From Chloroflexota bacterium (lineage in GTDB: Bacteria > Chloroflexota > Limnocylindria > QHBO01), in contig JACDHU010000091.1 in the NCBI GenBank assembly GCA_013820865.1, positions 1-6,780 on the forward strand: a stretch of 6,780 nucleotides of DNA, in the 5' to 3' direction. The translations under genes and the position numbers were made by a program. Below the pieces are notes generated by a model. It did no database searches and had not been told where the DNA came from. It saw only the letters and a program-made list of their open reading frames with translations. Shown here in pieces: positions 1-4,783 of this stretch. Each line of letters begins with the position of its first letter. Position 1 is the stretch's first letter.

Positions 1-1
1 G

Positions 2-1165
2 GATGGCCTCGACCGCTACATCGCGGCCAGCCAGCTCGGCATCACCATGGCCAGCCTGGCGCTTGGCTTCATCGGCGAGCCGATCCTGGCGGCGGTCATC
101 GAGCCTCCGCTGGTGGCGCTCATCGGTAGCTTCGCCTCGGCGGCGGCGCATGCGGCGGCCGTGATCATTGCGTTTTCGCTGATCACGGCGCTCCACATCG
201 TCTTCGGGGAGCTTGCGCCGAAGACGATCGCCCTCCAGCGCCCGGAGGGCACGGCGCTATGGGTCGCATGGCCGATGCGCATCTTCGTGGGGGTCTTCGG
301 AATCGCGGTCAGCCTGCTCAACGGCACGGGCAACCTGGTCCTGCGCCTGGTCGGCATCGAGGTCACCCCGCTCGGCGGCGAGCGATCGCTCAGCGCTCGC
401 GACCTGGGCTATGCCTTCGAGTCCAGCGCATCGGTCGGAACGATCAGCCGGGGCGAGCTCCAACTCGCGCGCCGGGCGCTGTCGTTGGGCGAAGTGACGA
501 TTCGACGCCTTATGGTCCCGCGCGGCGAGGTCATCGCGATCGACATGAGCCTCGATCGCGATGAGGTGCTGCGTCTCATCGCCCGCCACGGCCGGACCCG
601 CTATCCGGTCATCCGCGACTCGCTTGAGGATCCGATCGGCATCCTGGACGCCAAGGAGGTCGTCCTGGCCCAGGGCGATTCAGCGTGGACCGAACTGGTC
701 AGGCCGATCACGATGCTGCCCGACTCCACGACCGTGGGACGCGCCATCGAGCAACTGGCGGATGCCGGACAGCAGACGGCGCTGGTGATCGACGAGTTCG
801 GAACCGTGGACGGCCTGCTCTCGCTCGGCGATGTACTCGAGTTCATCGCCGGCCCGCTGCCTGATGACCGGCAGCGACACCGCCGCGAGCCGCGCCAGGT
901 GGCGGATCACCGCTGGGAGGTCCCAGGCCACTACTCGTTGGCCGCGGCCGCCGAGGAGCCGCTCCAGCTGGTCATTGGAAAGGTGCAGGCCGAGACCCTC
1001 GGTGGGCTCATTGCCGAGCTCCTCCAGCGGCTGCCGCGCGTGGATGACACCGTCGAGCTGCCGGGGGCGCGGCTGCGGGTGCGAACCTTGGGCGGTATGC
1101 GCGTAACGAGCGTCGAGGTCGAGCGCATCGCTGCTGCTGACGTGGCTGGGGAGCAGGCGCGATGA
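2..1165 (+). CDS. CNNM/CorC-HlyC family membrane protein with CBS pair (5' truncated by window edge)
   Basis: Probable integral membrane protein of the CNNM/CorC (hemolysin C-like, DUF21) family. Members are linked to Mg2+ or other divalent cation export or homeostasis. The frame is open to the left edge and the first visible residues (DGLDRYIAAS) align with residues 65-74 of the downstream paralogue, so about 64 N-terminal residues are missing. The ATG at 47 is internal. In the 387 visible residues I see the rest of the DUF21 membrane domain with its GELAPK signature at about 69-74. A CBS pair follows at about 168-221 and 232-283, with DEFG at 264-267 in the second CBS. A CorC_HlyC-type C-terminal domain lies at about 303-377. 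The stop TGA overlaps the next ATG (ATGA), implying translational coupling. The true ion and direction cannot be read from sequence. The name hemolysin is historical and does not imply toxicity. Confidence 0.92.
   Translation, partial: DGLDRYIAASQLGITMASLALGFIGEPILAAVIEPPLVALIGSFASAAAHAAAVIIAFSLITALHIVFGELAPKTIALQRPEGTALWVAWPMRIFVGVFGIAVSLLNGTGNLVLRLVGIEVTPLGGERSLSARDLGYAFESSASVGTISRGELQLARRALSLGEVTIRRLMVPRGEVIAIDMSLDRDEVLRLIARHGRTRYPVIRDSLEDPIGILDAKEVVLAQGDSAWTELVRPITMLPDSTTVGRAIEQLADAGQQTALVIDEFGTVDGLLSLGDVLEFIAGPLPDDRQRHRREPRQVADHRWEVPGHYSLAAAAEEPLQLVIGKVQAETLGGLIAELLQRLPRVDDTVELPGARLRVRTLGGMRVTSVEVERIAAADVAGEQAR
1148..1165 (+). promoter_or_regulatory. RBS and ATGA stop/start overlap coupling the two CNNM genes
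   Basis: GGGGAG at 1148-1153 lies inside the last codons of the first gene, eight bases from the ATG at 1162. The ATG shares its last bases with the TGA stop at 1163-1165. This is the classic arrangement for termination-reinitiation coupling and roughly equal expression of neighbouring subunits. Confidence 0.75.
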
Positions 1166-2505
1166 CCGGCGTCGAAGGGATCGCGACCGGTCCGCTCTCG
1201 GTCGTACCGGCCCTCGTGGCCGTGCTCGTCCTCATCGCGATCAACGGCCTGTGCGTCTTCAACGAGTTTGCATTGGTCGCCATGCCTCCGACACGGGTTG
1301 CGGCGCTGGAGGACGGGCGCACCCGTCTCGGGCGCATCGTCGCGAAGCAAGTCCACGACCTCGACAACTACATCGCCGCCGATCAGCTCGGGATCACGAT
1401 CACCAGCATCGCCGCCGGTTGGATCGGGCAGCCCGCGGTCAGCCAGCTTCTGTCAGGACCGATCGGCGCACTCGGCCTGCCCGAGGCGATCAGCGCCGCG
1501 CTCGTGGCCGGCATCCTCGCCTTCGCGTTGATCACGGCCACGCAGATGATCTTCGGAGAGCTGGTCCCGAAGTCGATCTCGCTGCGCCATGCGGAGCGCG
1601 TCGCGCACATCATCGCGCTGCCGATCGAGGTGATGGCGTTCATCCTGCGCCCGCTGACCGTGGCGATGAATGGCATCGGTCGCTTCATCCTGCGCCCGTT
1701 CGGAATCGATGCCGGCATGGCCAGCCATCACCAGGCGCTCGGCATCGAGGAACTCAGTGGAGCCGTATCGTCGAGCGCCGCCGCCGGCCTGCTGCAGGTC
1801 AATCCGTCGACCGTGCACAACGCGATCCGTTTCCGCGAGTTGACCGCCCGGGACGTCATGGTCCCGAGGCCGCGCGTGGTGGGCGTACATGCCGATGACT
1901 CGCTCGACGAGGTGCTCGCTGCCGCTCGCGCCGCCCGCCACGTCCGTTACCCCGTCTTCGGTGACGGTGACGAGGTGTTGGGCCACCTGCATCTCGCCGA
2001 TCTTGCCGGCCGACTGACGCAGCTCCAGGGTCCGGACGCCGAGGCGGGGTGGCGCGAGCTGGTACGGCCGCTCGTTGCCGTGCCTGAGAATGCGTCGCTC
2101 GAATCGGTGCTTGCGCAGCTGCGTGGATCAGGACAGCAGATGGCGCTCGTCGTCGACGAGTTCGGAAGCTCCGAGGGCGTTGTGAATGTCAGCGATCTCC
2201 TGCGCGGCCTGGTGTCGCCGCCTGAACTGCCTACCACCGGGCCGCGTCCGACGGTCGGGTTGGATGCGGGCACGCACCTGCGCAGCCTGGACGAGGATCT
2301 CGCGAAAGCGTTGGGCGCCGTCGATCCCCAGGCTGACACGCTGAACGGCGTGCTTGCCGCGGCTCTTGGCCGTGTTCCTCGGGCCGGGGATGATCTGACG
2401 ATCGGTGGCTACCGCGTTCAGATCACCAAGGCCAGCGATGTGCGCGCGCTGGAGGTAGATATCAGCCGCGTCGACGCCGCGGCTGATCGACGGGCGTTGC
2501 GCTAG
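1162..2505 (+). CDS. CNNM/CorC-HlyC family membrane protein with CBS pair (complete)
   Basis: Complete 447-residue paralogue of the preceding gene, at the usual length for this family. Hydrophobic segments at about 10-38, 95-127 and 148-178 form the DUF21 membrane domain, with GELVPK at 132-137. CBS domains lie at about 228-285 and 297-352, with VDEFG at 331-335. A CorC_HlyC domain lies at about 366-437. CBS pairs in this family bind adenine nucleotides and gate the membrane part. The ATG start is chosen because it overlaps the upstream stop as ATGA and has GGGGAG (1148-1153) eight bases before it. The cytoplasmic halves align with the upstream gene block for block (for example SGQQMALVVDEFG versus AGQQTALVIDEFG), showing an old tandem duplication. 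The two proteins may form a heterodimer, which is inference because characterised CorC/CNNM proteins are homodimers. Family assignment is firm and substrate unknown. Confidence 0.93.
   Translation: MTGVEGIATGPLSVVPALVAVLVLIAINGLCVFNEFALVAMPPTRVAALEDGRTRLGRIVAKQVHDLDNYIAADQLGITITSIAAGWIGQPAVSQLLSGPIGALGLPEAISAALVAGILAFALITATQMIFGELVPKSISLRHAERVAHIIALPIEVMAFILRPLTVAMNGIGRFILRPFGIDAGMASHHQALGIEELSGAVSSSAAAGLLQVNPSTVHNAIRFRELTARDVMVPRPRVVGVHADDSLDEVLAAARAARHVRYPVFGDGDEVLGHLHLADLAGRLTQLQGPDAEAGWRELVRPLVAVPENASLESVLAQLRGSGQQMALVVDEFGSSEGVVNVSDLLRGLVSPPELPTTGPRPTVGLDAGTHLRSLDEDLAKALGAVDPQADTLNGVLAAALGRVPRAGDDLTIGGYRVQITKASDVRALEVDISRVDAAADRRALR
2461..2487. repeat. Perfect 10-bp inverted repeat, 7-nt loop, at 3' end of second CNNM gene
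   Basis: The arms ATCAGCCGCG (2461-2470) and CGCGGCTGAT (2478-2487) are exact reverse complements separated by TCGACGC. The structure lies over the last codons of the CNNM gene, 16 bases before its stop codon. No T-run follows, so it is not a standard intrinsic terminator. It could be a strong mRNA hairpin at the operon end or a dyad operator. A third, partial copy of the right arm follows at 2505-2512. Confidence 0.7.
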
Positions 2506-2512
2506 GCTGATC
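2481..2512 (+). repeat. Direct repeat GGCTGATC x2, 24-bp period
   Basis: GGCTGATC occurs at 2481-2488 and again at 2505-2512, each followed shortly by a CGGGCG-like string. The first copy is also the right arm of the inverted repeat at 2461-2487. The second copy overlaps the CNNM stop codon and the possible osmC -10 box, a typical place for a regulator site. Function is inferred from position only. Confidence 0.5.
2503..2508 (+). promoter_or_regulatory. Possible -10 box (TAGGCT) for osmC
   Basis: TAGGCT matches the TANNNT core of a sigma-70-type -10 element. It would start transcription near 2515, giving a leader of about 37 bases that includes the AGGAG ribosome site. No good -35 hexamer is visible at 16-18 bp, and the TAG is also the CNNM stop codon, so this is weak. 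Readthrough from the CNNM operon is the alternative. Confidence 0.25.
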
Positions 2513-2534
2513 CACCGGGCGCCAACGAACGACA

Positions 2535-2540
2535 CAGGAG
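2535..2540 (+). promoter_or_regulatory. Shine-Dalgarno site of osmC (CAGGAG)
   Basis: CAGGAG, continuing into AA, lies 11 bases before the ATG at 2552. It is the clearest ribosome binding site in the window and supports this start. The minus-strand thioesterase and kelch genes have no comparable site. Confidence 0.7.
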
Positions 2541-2551
2541 AACCACACCCC

Positions 2552-3004
2552 ATGGCTGCCACACGAACCGCCACCGTGACCTGGAACGGGTCGCTCACTG
2601 AAGGCTCCGGCACCGTCACCGCCGGCACCAGCGAGCTCTTCATGGATCTGCCCGTCTCGTGGGCATCCCGCACCGAGTCGGCCGATGGCCGCACGTCGCC
2701 AGAGGAGCTTCTGGCTGCGGCCCATTCGTCCTGCTTCGCCATGCAGCTGTCCGGGGCGCTGGCCAAGGCCGGAACGCCGCCCGATCATGTTCATGTCTCC
2801 GCCACGGTCACCTTCGACAAGGTCGATGATGGCTGGGCCGTGACCCGCTCGGAGCTCGACGTGGTGGGCGTGGTACCTGGGATCGATGACGCGGCGTTCG
2901 ACGCGGCGGCGCAGGCGGCCAAGGAAGATTGTCCGATCTCGCGCGCGCTGGCCGACAACGTCGAGCTATCGGTCAGCGCCACGCTCGAGGAACACCACGA
3001 CTGA
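2552..3004 (+). CDS. osmC: OsmC-type organic hydroperoxide reductase
   Basis: A 150-residue cytoplasmic thiol peroxidase of the OsmC/Ohr family, closer to the OsmC branch than to Ohr. These enzymes reduce organic hydroperoxides through a two-cysteine cycle and protect against oxidative or osmotic stress. The peroxidatic Cys61 sits in the hallmark helix (TSPEELLAAAHSSCFAM). The resolving Cys127 sits in AKEDCPISRAL. Arg40 and Glu51 occupy the places of the conserved Arg and Glu that activate the cysteine. The pattern VDDGWAVTRSEL and VVPGIDDAAFD closely resembles E. coli OsmC as I recall it (143 residues, Cys59 and Cys125). The ATG is supported by CAGGAG 11 bases upstream. The gene lies 46 bases after the CNNM operon and ends three bases before the convergent kelch gene's stop. 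All key residues are present, so it should be active. Confidence 0.93.
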   Translation: MAATRTATVTWNGSLTEGSGTVTAGTSELFMDLPVSWASRTESADGRTSPEELLAAAHSSCFAMQLSGALAKAGTPPDHVHVSATVTFDKVDDGWAVTRSELDVVGVVPGIDDAAFDAAAQAAKEDCPISRALADNVELSVSATLEEHHD

Positions 3005-3007
3005 CGC

Positions 3008-4114
3008 CTAGCCGCCGAGCTCCACCCCGCTCAGTGCCCAGGTGTCGGCCAGCCCGCCATCGGCGTCCCGTCCGCCGAACAGCAGGACGCGATTGCGAGC
3101 GACGTCCGCGACGAGCTCGGCGCCGGCGCGTCCCGCCGGCCCGGTGACGTCGATCGCAACCGCGTCGACCGCGCCGTCAGACAGCAGCCACGCGTCATCG
3201 AGGAAGCCACCGTCCAGTCCTTGCCCGCCGAAGATGAGCGTGGCTCCGTCGAGCCGGGTCCGGGCGTACAGGTTGCGGTCCGGCGGCACCGTGCCCTCGA
3301 CGCGTGTCCATCGGCCGTCATCGAGCGTCCACCGGTCACCGAGCGCGGTGACGCCCGTCGTCTGTCCACCGTACAGGGTGAGGGTCCCGTCATCGGTCCA
3401 CCAGCAGCCATGCAGGCACCGATTCACCGGTAGGCCGCCGTCTGGCGTCTCATCGGTCCACGCGCCGGAGGCGAAATCGTAGGCTCGCGTGTCGTTGAAG
3501 CGCGTACCGTCCGACGTGAATCCGTGGCTGATCCACAGCCGGTCATCCGACCCGATCGAGGCGCAGCTGCCATAGCGTGAGACCGGGATGTCACCGGTTG
3601 CGGACAGCTCCGTCCAGGATCCCGCCGCGGGGTCGAAGGCCCACAGGTCGTTGAAGAAGGTCGGACCGGCCTGCCCGGAGAAGATCACGAGGCCGATGTC
3701 ATCCACCCACACCGCCTCGTGCCCAAAGCGGGGCTCGGGGGCAGCCGCCTGCGCCAGCTCGGTCCAGTCATCGGCCTCGAGGTCGTACGCCCACAGGTCG
3801 CCGAACACGGCCGTGCCGTCGCGACCGCCGAACAGGTACGCGATCCGGCCTCCGGGATCGGCGGTCCAGGTGTGATCCTCGCGCGCGCCGGGTCCGATCA
3901 CGTCGAGAGCCTCCCAGGCCAGCGGCTCCGGCGTGACGGCGGTCGTCGGTTCTGCCGTTGCGCTGGGGAGCGGCTCGACGGTAGGGCCCGGCGACGAGCT
4001 CTCGGCCTCCACGGTCGGCTGTGTCGAGGGCGCCGTTGGGTTCGGCGTGGATGATGCGGGGCTGGCGCATGCGGCAAGGATCACGCTGACCAAGAGGACG
4101 GCGACGACGTGCAT
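3008..4114 (-). CDS. Secreted kelch-repeat beta-propeller lipoprotein
   Basis: A 368-residue predicted lipoprotein of unknown specific function. Residues 1-16 form a short hydrophobic signal ending in the lipobox LAAC (13-16), so Cys16 should be lipidated after signal peptidase II cleavage. Residues 17-64 are a Ser/Thr/Pro-rich linker. From about 85 onward there are kelch-type repeats with a hydrophobic strand ending in (F/Y)GG or (F/S)G, a D-W-x-(Y/F)-D strand and a W-T turn: LFGGRDG, IFSGQAG, LYGGQ, IFGGQG, LLFGGRD. I count six. The segment at 65-84 (WEALDVIGPGAREDHTW) could supply the missing strand to close the last blade. Cys184, Cys233 and Cys237 may allow a disulfide. The n-region has only His and no Lys or Arg, which is unusual. 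Kelch propellers usually bind proteins or glycans. No catalytic motif is recognised. Confidence 0.85.
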   Translation of the reverse strand: MHVVAVLLVSVILAACASPASSTPNPTAPSTQPTVEAESSSPGPTVEPLPSATAEPTTAVTPEPLAWEALDVIGPGAREDHTWTADPGGRIAYLFGGRDGTAVFGDLWAYDLEADDWTELAQAAAPEPRFGHEAVWVDDIGLVIFSGQAGPTFFNDLWAFDPAAGSWTELSATGDIPVSRYGSCASIGSDDRLWISHGFTSDGTRFNDTRAYDFASGAWTDETPDGGLPVNRCLHGCWWTDDGTLTLYGGQTTGVTALGDRWTLDDGRWTRVEGTVPPDRNLYARTRLDGATLIFGGQGLDGGFLDDAWLLSDGAVDAVAIDVTGPAGRAGAELVADVARNRVLLFGGRDADGGLADTWALSGVELGG

Positions 4115-4121
4115 CTGCGGG

Positions 4122-4127
4122 ATAGTA
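4122..4127 (-). promoter_or_regulatory. Possible -10 box (TACTAT) directly upstream of kelch start
   Basis: On the minus strand TACTAT ends seven bases before the ATG at 4114, so transcription would begin at or next to the start codon. No Shine-Dalgarno sequence lies between. This fits a leaderless mRNA. No convincing -35 box was found 16-18 bp upstream, so the call rests on the -10 match and spacing alone. Confidence 0.35.
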
Positions 4128-4161
4128 CGTCGGAAGTGTGACGGACCGACGACGAACAGCT

Positions 4162-4590
4162 TCAGCGTTCGAAGAGCGCGAGCAGGTCGGGTGGAATGCG
4201 TGCCGGGCGTCCGTCCGAGAGGCGAATCCAGACCCAGTGCGTGAGCATCTCGGTCGTGAGCTGGCCGTCCGCCTCGCTGTGTATTTCGGTGCGCCGCGAT
4301 CCCCGGACGCCCCTCACCTCCTGCGGCAGCGTGGTCACCAGGACGACATCCCCGTATCCCACCGGGCGGTGATAGGTCACGTGGTGCTCACGCACGACCC
4401 AGGCGCCCCCGTGCGCGAGTGACCATTCGCGGCCGAAGCCGAGCGCCTCGACCTGTTCGATTGCGACCTGCTCCGCCCAGTTCAGATACACCGCGTTGTT
4501 GACGTGGCCGAGAACGTCCAGCTCGTATTGGCGAATTGGCCAACGGACGGTGTAGCGCCAGGGGTCGACCTCGGGGGCGTCATCGGTCAC
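4162..4590 (-). CDS. Acyl-CoA thioesterase, 4HBT/hotdog-fold family
   Basis: A 142-residue single-hotdog-domain protein that should hydrolyse an acyl- or aryl-CoA thioester in the cytoplasm. The family signature is clear near the N-terminus: YELDVLGHVNNAVYLNWAEQ, with Asp25 at the position of the catalytic carboxylate of 4-hydroxybenzoyl-CoA thioesterase and the GHVNN turn at 28-32. The middle (REHHVTYHRPVGYGD, about 67-81) matches the family's substrate-channel strand. The start is GTG at 4588-4590. The frame stays open upstream but runs through the tRNA-Gly gene and loses all similarity there, so the longer reading is rejected. No good ribosome site is seen; TATGCT ends six bases before the GTG. 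The stop lies 47 bases from the kelch ATG. Substrate cannot be assigned; close relatives act on a broad range of fatty or aromatic acyl-CoAs. Confidence 0.88.
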   Translation of the reverse strand: MTDDAPEVDPWRYTVRWPIRQYELDVLGHVNNAVYLNWAEQVAIEQVEALGFGREWSLAHGGAWVVREHHVTYHRPVGYGDVVLVTTLPQEVRGVRGSRRTEIHSEADGQLTTEMLTHWVWIRLSDGRPARIPPDLLALFER

Positions 4591-4596
4591 ACACGC

Positions 4597-4602
4597 AGCA
4601 TA
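4597..4602 (-). promoter_or_regulatory. Possible -10 box (TATGCT) directly upstream of thioesterase start
   Basis: On the minus strand TATGCT ends six bases before the GTG at 4590, placing transcription initiation on or beside the start codon. This repeats the geometry seen at the kelch gene. A weak GGCGGA lies just before the hexamer, too far (12 bases) to be a convincing ribosome site. No clear -35 box is visible. Confidence 0.35.
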
Positions 4603-4664
4603 TCCGCCGGATGACGTACGCGGTTTCAGGACCGATCCGCTGCACAGGTGTGACGGGAGGCGGA

Positions 4665-4740
<76 letters not shown>

Positions 4741-4755
4741 TCGGCGAGCGCGACG

Positions 4756-4761
4756 ATGGTA
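4756..4761 (-). promoter_or_regulatory. Possible -10 box (TACCAT) for tRNA-Gly
   Basis: TACCAT on the minus strand lies 15 bases upstream of the mature tRNA 5' end. Transcription would start near 4749 and leave a short 5' leader for RNase P. The matching -35 position would fall at the end of the ATPase/TPR gene and shows no good TTGACA match. Position supports it; sequence only partly does. Confidence 0.3.
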
Positions 4762-4783
4762 CCTGACGTCACGTGCTGGCGCC

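Noticed and set aside
47..1165. CNNM gene starting at the ATG at 47
   Set aside because: The same frame is open to the window edge and the upstream codons align with the paralogue, so this ATG is internal.
1251..1898. 215-residue plus-strand reading inside the second CNNM gene
   Set aside because: It is a frame-shifted shadow rich in Arg, His and Ala, with no hydrophobic or domain pattern.
1..2505. The two CNNM genes as one protein split by a frameshift
   Set aside because: The C-terminal part of the first is complete and the second has its own membrane domain, CBS pair and CorC domain, start codon and ribosome site. They are full paralogues.
2128..2766. 212-residue minus-strand reading across the CNNM-osmC junction
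   Set aside because: It is opposite two well-supported genes and has no recognisable motif or ribosome site.
4620..4640. Possible terminator hairpin after the tRNA (GCGG...CCGC, or CGGT...ACCG)
   Set aside because: The stems are only four base pairs, the loops are alternative and exclusive, and there is no T-run on the minus strand.
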